This document shows, piece by piece, positions 32,070 to 40,141 of a stretch of DNA of 40,141 nt; the stretch's first letter is position 1, and each line of letters starts with the position of its first letter. Below the pieces are notes generated by a model that had not been told where the DNA came from, searched no databases, and saw nothing but the letters and a program-made list of their open reading frames with translations. The stretch is from Lachnospiraceae bacterium. Lineage in GTDB: Bacteria; Bacillota; Clostridia; Lachnospirales; Lachnospiraceae. The translations under genes were made by a program, and so were the position numbers. The DNA lies in NCBI GenBank assembly GCA_018056425.1, contig JAGPFR010000021.1, forward strand, positions 1-40,141, in the 5' to 3' direction.

Positions 32070-32099
32070 AGGGGGCGCATTTAGCGCCCTCTGTTTTTT
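32070..32099 (+). terminator. Rho-independent terminator after rplL
   Basis: AGGGGGCGC (32070-32078) pairs with GCGCCCTCT (32084-32092) around ATTTA, with one G-T pair, followed by GTTTTTT. It ends the rplJL transcript ahead of the ABC operon. Confidence 0.9.
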
Positions 32100-32126
32100 G
32101 CAAAAAATGTGACCGTATTCTTTTGT

Positions 32127-32148
32127 CTTCCGTCTTATATGACGGAAG
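32127..32148 (+). repeat. Perfect hairpin upstream of the ABC operon
   Basis: CTTCCGTC (32127-32134) pairs perfectly with GACGGAAG (32141-32148) around TTATAT. The following bases (GCCTGTTTA) are not a real T-run. It may be an operator or a second weak terminator. Confidence 0.45.
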
Positions 32149-32209
32149 GCCTGTTTAACGGAATTGATTAAGAATCATATATGAACTCTTTATGATTTCT
32201 TTAACATCG

Positions 32210-32237
32210 TTGCCTTTTTATAGCGGTGTGATATCAT
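32210..32237 (+). promoter_or_regulatory. Promoter of the ABC transporter operon
   Basis: TTGCCT (32210-32215) and TATCAT (32232-32237) are 16 bases apart with an extended -10 (TGATATCAT). The predicted leader is about 60 bases before ATG 32303. Confidence 0.55.
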
Positions 32238-32302
32238 AAACGAGGTGAAGAGAAAAATCCGTTTTACAGACCGCTTGTATCACAGTTCGGAGAATTATTC
32301 CT

Positions 32303-33094
32303 ATGGAAAAGCCTGTTATTCAGGTTAAAAATCTATATAAGATCTATCGTATAGGAGAGAATAAGGTCAAAGCACTTAACGGTGTTGACTTTACGATCTC
32401 GAAAGGCGAGTTCTGTTGCATAGTCGGTACTTCCGGATCCGGAAAATCCACTCTGTTAAACATGATGGCCGGTCTTGAGCCTCCCACAAGAGGAGAGATA
32501 ATCATAGCCGGTGAACATATCGAGAAGAAAAACGAAGCCAAACTTGTTGTGTTCAGACAGGAACACGTCGGTTTCATTTTCCAGTCATACAACCTGATGC
32601 CCAATCTGACTGCGGTTGAGAATGTGGCGCTTCCGCTTACGTTCCAGGGAGTGCCCAAAGCCATCAGAGAAAAGAAAGCAAGACGAATGCTGAAGCTCGT
32701 GGGACTTGGAAAATTTATGAACCACAGGCCGGGACAGATGTCCGGAGGACAGCAGCAAAGAGTCGGTATAGCAAGAGCTTTGGTTGTTGATCCGGAGATT
32801 GTTTTTGCGGATGAGCCTACGGGAAACCTCGACTCGAATACAACGCTCGAAGTTCTCAGGCTGATGCAGAAGATCGTACATGAAAAGGGCCAGACGATGG
32901 TAATGGTAACACATGATAATTATCTGGCATCTTTCGGAGATAAAGTAATACATATACGCGATGGTAAGATAACCGGAATAGATGAACATCCCGGCGGCGC
33001 GAAGATTAACGAGGGAGAGGCTGAAACCGGGTATTATCCTGGCGGAACATTGGCAGTACCCGGTGAGGAGATCAATCCATATGAAAATGCATAA
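32303..33094 (+). CDS. ABC transporter ATP-binding protein, MacB/LolD type
   Basis: The protein has 263 residues. Walker A is GTSGSGKS, the Q-loop VGFIFQSYNLMPNLTAVENV, the signature MSGGQQQRVGIARAL, Walker B IVFADEPTGNLDS and the switch His MVMVTHD. This arrangement is that of the MacB/LolD/FtsE group, which power FtsX-fold permeases for export or mechanotransmission, not solute uptake. A C-terminal extension of about 40 residues follows the core. The permease partner is two genes downstream. The middle gene overlaps by 14 bases. A weak ribosome binding site (CGGAGA) precedes ATG 32303. Confidence 0.92.
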   Translation: MEKPVIQVKNLYKIYRIGENKVKALNGVDFTISKGEFCCIVGTSGSGKSTLLNMMAGLEPPTRGEIIIAGEHIEKKNEAKLVVFRQEHVGFIFQSYNLMPNLTAVENVALPLTFQGVPKAIREKKARRMLKLVGLGKFMNHRPGQMSGGQQQRVGIARALVVDPEIVFADEPTGNLDSNTTLEVLRLMQKIVHEKGQTMVMVTHDNYLASFGDKVIHIRDGKITGIDEHPGGAKINEGEAETGYYPGGTLAVPGEEINPYENA

Positions 33095-34871
33095 CATTAA
33101 TTCAATCAGTATTCGTTTAGTAACAATGATCTCGGCAATGCTCTTTGCCCTGCTTCTGGGTGCGATGCCCGTTCAGGCGGCAAACGATGTATCCGGAAAC
33201 GATCCCGGATATTATGTAAGCGGAGGATCGGGATTCGGTACCGCATTTCTCAGAACCGTTCATGAAAGCGGTAATGAGATCATCACCGATATCGACAGAC
33301 AGGATGCATACAGCTATCTGATCACCTACAAGGACAATATCAAGAACTCAAGCGTATCGGGCCTTGCCCCTGAAATTGCTCAAAAGCTTGAGGATACCTG
33401 GTATGAAGCAAATGTCTATATCGCAAATAACAGTCTGACCGTAGCCAGACTTATCAGTTATGTTAATGAGATAGCATCCAGAATGGATAATATCGCATCA
33501 CAGAAGCCCACCTCTTATTCAAATACCCAGGACTTCCTTTTCATTAACAACAACTCGATCGTAACTTCCGCAAACTATGGCGAGTACACATATCTGACAC
33601 TGTCACTCATCAATCTTGGAAAGACCGATGTTACCGATGTTGTTATAACTCCCCAGGAAAGTACCGACATCAATAAGTGGCCCTTTGAGATAACAACCGC
33701 GTCCAATGCTCTTGTTATCCCTAAGATTCAGGCATCAAGTGATATTCACACCGCACATACTCTTGCACAGAATGCAACATGGGTATTCCTGGTATCAAAG
33801 CAGGCCAAGACCGGAACCTATCCCCTGACCTTCGATGTTATTTATTATCGCGGAGGTGCTGCGGAGAAAACCACTATCACCACTTATATCCATATAAACG
33901 GTGCACCCGGTGCCGGAACTCTGAATGAAAGTGCCGACAAGGATGATAAGGTATCAACTCCCAGGATCATCGTAACCGGATTCAAGACCGATCCCGAAGT
34001 TGTTTATGCCGGAGATACATTCAATCTTACTATCTCTGTTCAGAACACTTCCATGACAACCGCAGTATCAAATATTCAGTTTGACCTTGCTGCTGCAAAA
34101 GAAGGTAACAACAATGAGACAACGTATGAGGCGTTCCTGCCGACATCGGGTTCCGCAACCATATTTGTGCCTTCGATAACTCCCGGAGCTACGACAAGTA
34201 TCTCCATAGAGATGACGGCCAGAAGCGATCTGATGCAGAAGCCTTATGTCATCGCTTTGTCCGCTGCATACGAAGACAGTGAAAAGAATCCCTATACAAT
34301 GTCTTCAAATATCTCGATCCCCATTAAGCAGGAAGCCAGGATTGATTCCGGAGAAGTTGAGATCGTTCCCGAATCCATAGAAGTCGGTAATCAGTCCAAC
34401 ATAATGTTCCCTGTTTATAACAAGGGAAAGACCACTCTGTATAATGTACAGGTTGATTTCATCGGAGACTCGATCGAGGGAGGTTCTACTTTCCTCGGAA
34501 AACTCGAGCCCGGTGCTACCGGAAATGTCGATGCGATGGTTACGGGAATCGCAGCGACAACAGATGACGGGATCATCACTGCAAGAATCTCCTATGAGGA
34601 CGAAGCCGGAAATGTTTCTTATATCGAAAAAGAAATAACTCTTTTCGTTATGGAATCTTACTATCCCGAGGATGAATTCGGATATGATGACGGTTTTTAC
34701 ATTGAAGACGGTTTTGAAGAAGAACAGGGCGGCGGAGGAGTATTCTGGAAACCCATCGTTATCACGATAATCGTTCTCGCCGTTGTCGGCGTGATAGTCT
34801 GGCGCGTGATCGCAAGAAAGCGCAGAAATAAGAAAATGCTCGAATCATTTGATGAAGATGATTTTGAATAA
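33081..34871 (+). CDS. Secreted, C-terminally anchored accessory protein of the ABC system
   Basis: The protein has 596 residues from ATG 33081, which has GAGGAG 11 bases upstream. An N-terminal signal peptide ends near PVQAAND, and one membrane segment lies close to the C-terminus (FWKPIVITIIVLAVVGVIVW) before a basic tail. The body should therefore be outside the cell. It contains repeated beta-sandwich-like segments (LINLGKTDVTDVVITPQEST, LTISVQNTSMTTAVSNIQF, FPVYNKGKTTLYNVQVDFIG) resembling CARDB/NEW3 modules of surface proteins. It lies between the ATPase and permease genes, so it is probably a working partner of that transporter, perhaps a binding or sensing subunit. The ligand is unknown. 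Confidence 0.8.
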   Translation: MKMHNINSISIRLVTMISAMLFALLLGAMPVQAANDVSGNDPGYYVSGGSGFGTAFLRTVHESGNEIITDIDRQDAYSYLITYKDNIKNSSVSGLAPEIAQKLEDTWYEANVYIANNSLTVARLISYVNEIASRMDNIASQKPTSYSNTQDFLFINNNSIVTSANYGEYTYLTLSLINLGKTDVTDVVITPQESTDINKWPFEITTASNALVIPKIQASSDIHTAHTLAQNATWVFLVSKQAKTGTYPLTFDVIYYRGGAAEKTTITTYIHINGAPGAGTLNESADKDDKVSTPRIIVTGFKTDPEVVYAGDTFNLTISVQNTSMTTAVSNIQFDLAAAKEGNNNETTYEAFLPTSGSATIFVPSITPGATTSISIEMTARSDLMQKPYVIALSAAYEDSEKNPYTMSSNISIPIKQEARIDSGEVEIVPESIEVGNQSNIMFPVYNKGKTTLYNVQVDFIGDSIEGGSTFLGKLEPGATGNVDAMVTGIAATTDDGIITARISYEDEAGNVSYIEKEITLFVMESYYPEDEFGYDDGFYIEDGFEEEQGGGGVFWKPIVITIIVLAVVGVIVWRVIARKRRNKKMLESFDEDDFE

Positions 34872-34892
34872 CCTTAAAAGGCTGATGTATAA

Positions 34893-36257
34893 ATGAAAGT
34901 TATCGATCTTCTCCGGATGAGTCTGGAGAGTCTGTTCAAGAGAAAAGTACGTACCATTCTGACGATCATGGGAGTTGTTATAGGAACAACTTCCATAGTT
35001 GTCATGATCTCGCTCGGTATCGGAATGAAGAATGCTCTCCTTTCCGAATACGAATCTTACGGCGGACTTAAAAGCGTCGAAGTAAGCAGTCCCGGAAGAT
35101 ATGATGACTCTGCCAAGGATAAGGATCCGGAGGAAACCCTGCTGACCGATGCGAGGATCGAGGATTTTATGGCCCTGGAACATGTAACGAGTGTCAATCC
35201 CTGCCTTCAGGCCCAGGTTGTCATCAAGTGCGGTGTATATGAGGGTAGCTTTACCATTCAGGGAGTAAGCAGGTCTGTTTTGGAGGAGAAGGCCGAATCT
35301 CTCGGACAGGGAAGCATTCCGGTGGCGGGAGAAGAGCTTAAGCTTCTGTACGGAAATATGATCCTCGCAGATTTTATGAATTCCAGAACCAACCAGTACG
35401 ATTATTGGGAAACCGGAGAATTACCCGATATCGATCTGATGAATGATCAGGTTTTCGTTATTTTCGATACGGAAAAGTACTATGCATCCAAATATCCTTC
35501 GGGTGATTCTGCCCCCGTTACCGCTCCCAAAAAATATGTCATTGAGACGGCGGGAGTATTCGCGGGAGAACCCGGTGAGTGGAGTGCGGATTCATATAAT
35601 ATATACTGTGATATAGATGCTCTCAGGGAAGTTCTCTCAAGAGAATTTAAGGGAAGAGTGATCCCCGGACAGCCCACCCGAAAAAACGGAAAGCCTTATA
35701 AAGATCTTTTTTATTCATCCGTTACCGTTAATGTTGACGAGATGGACAATGTTACCATGGTCCAGCAGATCATATCCGATATGGGATATAATGCATATTC
35801 CAATGCCGAGTGGATCGAATCCGACATGAAGATCATGAATATAATCCAGGCGGTGCTTGGAGGTATCGGCGGTATCTCTTTGTTCGTTGCCGCCATCGGA
35901 ATTACCAATACAATGATGATGTCAATCTATGAGAGGACCAAGGAAATCGGCATTATGAAGGTTATCGGATGCCGTATCAGGGATATCCAGCTCCTCTTTC
36001 TGATAGAAGCGGGTTATATAGGATTCATAGGAGGCGGAATCGGAATGGTCCTGTCTTATGCGATATCCTATATAATGAACAAGGTTCTCGGACTTGGTGA
36101 AATGATGTTCGAGGAAGGGGCAAAGCTTTCGGTTATTCCTCCCTGGCTTGCGCTCCTTGCCATCACATTTGCCGCTCTTATCGCCATGCTTGCGGGCTTC
36201 CTTCCTTCACTCAGGGCAATGAAGCTCTCGCCTCTTGCTGCGATCAGGGCAGAGTAA
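34893..36257 (+). CDS. ABC transporter permease, MacB/FtsX fold
   Basis: The protein has 454 residues and four membrane segments: one near the N-terminus (VRTILTIMGVVIGTTSIVVM) and three after residue 310 (LGGIGGISLFVAAIGITN, LIEAGYIGFIGGGIGMVLSY, LALLAITFAALIAMLAGFLP). A large outer MacB-type periplasmic-core domain lies between segments one and two. YERTKEIGIMKVIGCRIRDI is the conserved cytosolic loop that contacts the ATPase, and the end LRAMKLSPLAAIRAE is typical. It completes a MacB-like export or signalling complex with the two upstream genes. It starts 21 bases after the accessory gene. Confidence 0.92.
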   Translation: MKVIDLLRMSLESLFKRKVRTILTIMGVVIGTTSIVVMISLGIGMKNALLSEYESYGGLKSVEVSSPGRYDDSAKDKDPEETLLTDARIEDFMALEHVTSVNPCLQAQVVIKCGVYEGSFTIQGVSRSVLEEKAESLGQGSIPVAGEELKLLYGNMILADFMNSRTNQYDYWETGELPDIDLMNDQVFVIFDTEKYYASKYPSGDSAPVTAPKKYVIETAGVFAGEPGEWSADSYNIYCDIDALREVLSREFKGRVIPGQPTRKNGKPYKDLFYSSVTVNVDEMDNVTMVQQIISDMGYNAYSNAEWIESDMKIMNIIQAVLGGIGGISLFVAAIGITNTMMMSIYERTKEIGIMKVIGCRIRDIQLLFLIEAGYIGFIGGGIGMVLSYAISYIMNKVLGLGEMMFEEGAKLSVIPPWLALLAITFAALIAMLAGFLPSLRAMKLSPLAAIRAE

Positions 36258-36290
36258 TCAAATTTTTTTCAATTCTTTTTAAAAATTCAC

Positions 36291-36319
36291 TTGACCGCTT
36301 GAATTCATAATGATACTAT
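36291..36319 (+). promoter_or_regulatory. Strong promoter of rpoB
   Basis: TTGACC (36291-36296) and TACTAT (36314-36319) are 17 bases apart with an extended -10 (TGATACTAT). AT-rich sequence lies just upstream. The predicted start is near 36326, leaving a leader of about 96 bases. Confidence 0.75.
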
Positions 36320-36342
36320 GGATGATGCACGTTTCTGCGACG

Positions 36343-36373
36343 AGCTCTTTTTTTGCACGGCAAAAAACGGGCT
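36343..36373 (+). promoter_or_regulatory. Hairpin in the rpoB leader
   Basis: TTTTTTGC (36349-36356) pairs with GCAAAAAA (36360-36367) around ACG. After one mismatch five more pairs extend it (36343-36347 with 36369-36373, including G-T). It is in the predicted 5' leader, and no T-run follows the 3' arm, so it is not a terminator on this strand. A role in rpoB control is possible but unproven. Confidence 0.4.
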
Positions 36374-36421
36374 GCGCATAAACCGGAAAAAGTCAACAGA
36401 AAGAACGGGGTGAAAGTGTCA

Positions 36422-39400
36422 ATGAGTAAGAACAGGATCCGCCCGGAGCAGAGTGCCAAAGCCATGCGTATGAGCTATGCGAGACGCGGCGAGGTGCTTG
36501 AAATGCCCAATCTTATAGAAGTTCAGACGAACTCCTATAAATGGTTTCTTGAGGAAGGCCTCAAGGAAGCTTTCGATGATATATCTCCCATCGAGGACTT
36601 CTCGGGTGCACTCAGCCTTGAGTTTGTAAAGCATGAACTCAGGACCAAAGAAGCGAAGTATACAATAGAAGAGTGCAAGGAGAGGGATACGACTTATTCG
36701 GCTCCTTTGTTCGTGACCGTACGTCTTCACAGCAATGAAGACAAGAACATTCAGGAGTATGAGATATTCATGGGAGATCTTCCCATTATGACTGATACCG
36801 GCACGTTTGTTATAAACGGTGCGGAGCGTGTCATCGTTTCTCAGCTTGTACGTTCTCCCGGAATGTATTACGGGATTTCAAATGATAAAGTAGGTAAGGA
36901 ACTCTTCTCATGCCAGGTTATTCCCAACCGTGGTGCATGGCTTGAGTATGAGACCGATGCCAATGATGTATTCTATGTTCGTGTCGACAGGACTCGTAAG
37001 GTTCCTGTGACCATTCTTTTGCGTGCTCTCGGACTCGGTACAAACACCGAGATCATCGAGAAATTCGGCGAAGAGATCAAACTTGAAGAGACCTTTAAGA
37101 AGGACGCATCCATCACTCCCGAGAACCCCGAGGGAAGCTATGAAGGCGGACTTCACGAATTATATAAGAAGATCAGCCCCGGCGACATCATTAATAAAGA
37201 GAACGCCGAGAACGATCTGAGAAGACTTTTCTTCGAGCCCAAGAGATACGACCTTGCAAGAGTGGGACGTTATAAGTTCAATAAGAAGATGGCTCTCAAG
37301 AACCGTATCAGAGATCACATCCTTGCAGAGGATGTAATCGATCCTCTTACCGGTGAAGTCATCGCAACCGCAGGAACCACCGTAACTGCAGATCTTGCAG
37401 ATACCATTCAGGATTCCGCTGTTGAGTATGTAGTGATCCAGACCGAAGAGAAGAACGAGAGAGTCCTTTCCAACATGATGGTAGACCTGTCTCACTTCGT
37501 TGATTGCGATCCCAAGGATTTCGGAATCAAGGAGAGAGTTTATTATCCTGTTCTCAGAGAGATCCTCGACACTTACGGAGACGATCCCGAAGAGCTCTCA
37601 CGTGCCATCAGAGGTAATGTTCAGAGACTCGTTCCCAAGCACATTACCAAGGATGATATTTTCGCATCCATCAACTACAACATGCACCTTGAGTACGGCA
37701 TCGGACACGATGATGATATCGACCATCTCGGAAACCGCCGTATCAGAGCCGTAGGTGAGCTCCTTCAGAACCAGTACCGCATCGGTCTCTCCAGACTTGA
37801 GCGTGTTGTAAGAGAGAGAATGAGCACACATGACGCTGAGGACGTTACTCCTCAGAGCCTTATCAATATCAAGCCCGTAACCGCAGCAGTCAAGGAGTTC
37901 TTCGGATCTTCACAGCTGTCTCAGTTCATGGACCAGAATAACCCTCTCGGTGAGCTTACTCACAAGAGACGTCTTTCCGCACTCGGACCCGGCGGTCTTT
38001 CAAGAGACAGAGCAGGATTCGAAGTCCGTGACGTCCACTATTCACACTACGGAAGAATGTGTCCCATTGAGACCCCCGAAGGTCCCAACATCGGACTTAT
38101 TAACTCACTCGCAAGCTATGCACGTATCAACGAGTACGGATTCGTAGAGGCTCCTTACAGAAAGGTTGACAAGACCGATCCTGAGAACCCCAGAGTTACC
38201 GATACCGTTGTTTACATGACTGCAGACGAAGAGGATAACTACTACGTAGCTCAGGCTAACGAGCGGCTCGATGAGGAAGGCCACTTCGTTAGGAAGTACG
38301 TTTCCGGACGTCACAGAGATGAGACCCAGGAATATCCCAAGGCACGTTTCGATTACATGGACGTATCGCCTAAGATGGTCTTCTCTGTTGCAACCGCACT
38401 TATTCCTTTCCTTCAGAACGACGACGCTAACCGTGCGCTGATGGGATCGAACATGCAGAGACAGGCAGTGCCTCTCATGACCACCGATGCTCCCGCAGTA
38501 GGAACCGGTATGGAAGTTAAGACCGCGGTCGACTCAGGTGTCTGTGTTGTCGCTAAAGAGAACGGAACCGTTACATACGTTGATTCCACTGTTATCAAGG
38601 TTAAGAACGATGACGGAACCGATGTTGAATATAAAGTAAGCAAGTTTGCACGTTCCAACCAGGGCAACTGCTATAACCAGAGACCCATCGTTGATAAGGG
38701 TGAGAAGATCTTCAAGGGCGAAGTTATCGCCGACGGTCCTTCCACTTATCACGGAGAGCTCGGACTCGGTAAGAATCCTCTTATCGGATTCATGACCTGG
38801 GAAGGTTATAACTATGAGGACGCTGTTCTTATCTCAGAGCGTCTTGTTCGTGAAGATGTATATACCTCAATCCACATTGAGGAGTATGAGGCAGAAGCCC
38901 GTGACACCAAGCTCGGACCCGAAGAGATCACCCGTGATGTTCACGGTGTAGGTGAGGAAGCACTCAAGGATCTTGATGAGCGCGGAATCATCCGTATCGG
39001 TGCTCAGGTAAGAGCAGGTGACATTCTTGTAGGACGTGTTACTCCCAAGGGAGAGACCGAGCTTACCGCAGAGGAGAGATTGCTGCGCGCAATCTTCGGT
39101 GAGAAGGCAAGAGAAGTAAGGGATACTTCCCTTAAGGTTCCTCACGGAGAGTATGGAACAGTTATCGATACCAAGGTATTTACCAAGGAGAACAGCGATG
39201 AGCTTTCACCCGGAGTAAATATGTCGGTAAGAGTTTATATCGCACAGAAGAGAAAGATCTCTGTCGGTGATAAGATGGTAGGTCGTCACGGAAACAAGGG
39301 TGTCGTTTCCCGCGTACTTCCCGTAGAGGATATGCCTTTCCTTCCCAACGGAAGACCTCTTGATATCGTACTCAATCCTCTGGGCGTTCCTTCCCGTATG

Positions 39401-40141
39401 AACATCGGACAGGTCCTTGAGATTCATCTGTCCCTTGCAGCGAAGGCACTCGGATTCAATGTAGCTACTCCTATTTTCGACGGAGCTACCGAGGCGGATA
39501 TCACAGCAACTCTTAAGCTCGCCAATGACTATGTAAATCTTCCTTTCGATGAGAAAGAAGTCAAGGAATGGGAGAAGAAGAGCGAAGATCCCGATAAGTA
39601 CGGCAAGAAGTATGAGACCTGGGTAGAAAACGGAAAGGGTGATTTCTCATCCCTTCACAAGGCAGATCTCGACAAGGCAGTATATGAGTATCTCTCCGAG
39701 CACAGAGATCACCGTAAGCTTTGGGAAGGAGTTCCCATCAATGCGGACGGTAAGGTTCGTCTCCGTGACGGACGTACCGGTGAGTACTTCGACGGCCCCG
39801 TAACCATCGGACACATGCATTACCTTAAACTTCACCATCTGGTTGATGATAAGATCCACGCACGTTCTACCGGCCCGTACAGCCTTGTTACACAGCAGCC
39901 TCTCGGCGGTAAGGCACAGTTCGGCGGACAGCGTTTCGGAGAAATGGAAGTTTGGGCTCTGGAGGCATATGGTGCATCCTATACTCTCCAGGAGATCCTG
40001 ACCGTTAAGTCCGATGATATTCTCGGACGTGTCAAGACCTACGAAGCAATCATCAAAGGCCAGAACGTACCTGCAGCAGGTATCCCGAATCATTCAAAGT
40101 CCTTCTTAAGGAGCTCCAGTCACTCGGACTTGATATGAAGG
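36422..40141 (+). CDS. rpoB: RNA polymerase beta subunit, 3' partial, with an apparent frameshift near 40087
   Basis: ATG 36422 has GGGGTGA about ten bases upstream; the longer frame from 36353 starts inside the leader hairpin and is rejected. About 1,222 residues are collinear with Rpo[21 protein letters not shown] followed by [11 protein letters not shown] is the rifampicin region with the usual sensitive residues. [17 protein letters not shown] and [15 protein letters not shown] are core motifs. After [10 protein letters not shown], the expected [18 protein letters not shown] appears only if one base (a G) is added at about 40087. As written, the frame runs into TGA at 40136-40138. Since rpoB is essential, a sequence error is the likeliest cause. 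About 60 C-terminal residues lie beyond the window. Confidence 0.93.

Noticed and set aside
36353-36421. N-terminal extension of RpoB
   Set aside because: It begins within the leader hairpin and encodes a basic stretch not found in RpoB; ATG 36422 has a GGGGTGA site.

Overview
The window looks like chromosomal DNA of an anaerobic Firmicute of the Lachnospiraceae (Butyrivibrio-like). The reasons are the AGA/AGG-rich but moderate-GC coding style, the rpmG-secE-nusG-rplKA-rplJL-rpoB order, an L10-type attenuator leader, a YolD/Y-polymerase pair, clostripain, DegV and RelQ proteins, and both D- and L-lactate dehydrogenase genes. The genus is an inference. Almost every gene is on the + strand; the one clear exception is a small gene at 22029-22304.

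Layout. 1-8729: tail of a D-lactate dehydrogenase with a strong terminator; a Y-family polymerase, YolD-like protein and membrane-tethered clostripain in one run; then DegV, a small papain-fold-like protein, L-lactate dehydrogenase and a PutP-type sodium symporter. 8853-13339: a Cache/HAMP chemoreceptor followed by a membrane GGDEF-EAL protein (cyclase motif lost, phosphodiesterase motifs intact) and a small unknown protein. 13383-18707: a tightly packed unit of a VWA protein with a metallopeptidase-like domain, a MoxR-type AAA+ ATPase, an LRR protein and a GT-C-like membrane protein. 18862-22304: a lone type IV pilin-like protein, nucleotide-sugar genes (UDPGP-family uridylyltransferase, galE), a DUF1294 protein and a small reverse-strand gene. 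22434-28081: RelQ-type alarmone synthetase, a tail-anchored coiled-coil protein with an 11-residue repeat array, a LysM/M23 cell-wall peptidase and an acyl-CoA synthetase-like enzyme.

28082-28663 holds no convincing gene. It has two inverted copies of a bulged, nested hairpin element, a further long inverted repeat around one of them, and a 44-45 bp tandem repeat. This is the most unusual sequence in the window. Several stems differ between the two copies while remaining paired.

28664-40141 is the transcription/translation core: rpmG, secE, nusG, rplK, rplA, an L10 leader with mutually exclusive antiterminator and terminator, rplJ and rplL. A three-gene MacB-like ABC operon with its own promoter sits between rplL and rpoB, which are usually adjacent. 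rpoB has its own near-consensus promoter, runs off the right end, and carries an apparent one-base deletion about 55 bases before the end.

Seven predicted promoters share the extended -10 form TGATAnnnT, which helps to define transcription units. The three most promising leads are the hairpin-element island (28082-28545), the VWA/MoxR/LRR gene set (13383-17103) and the hendecad coiled-coil protein (23432-24829).
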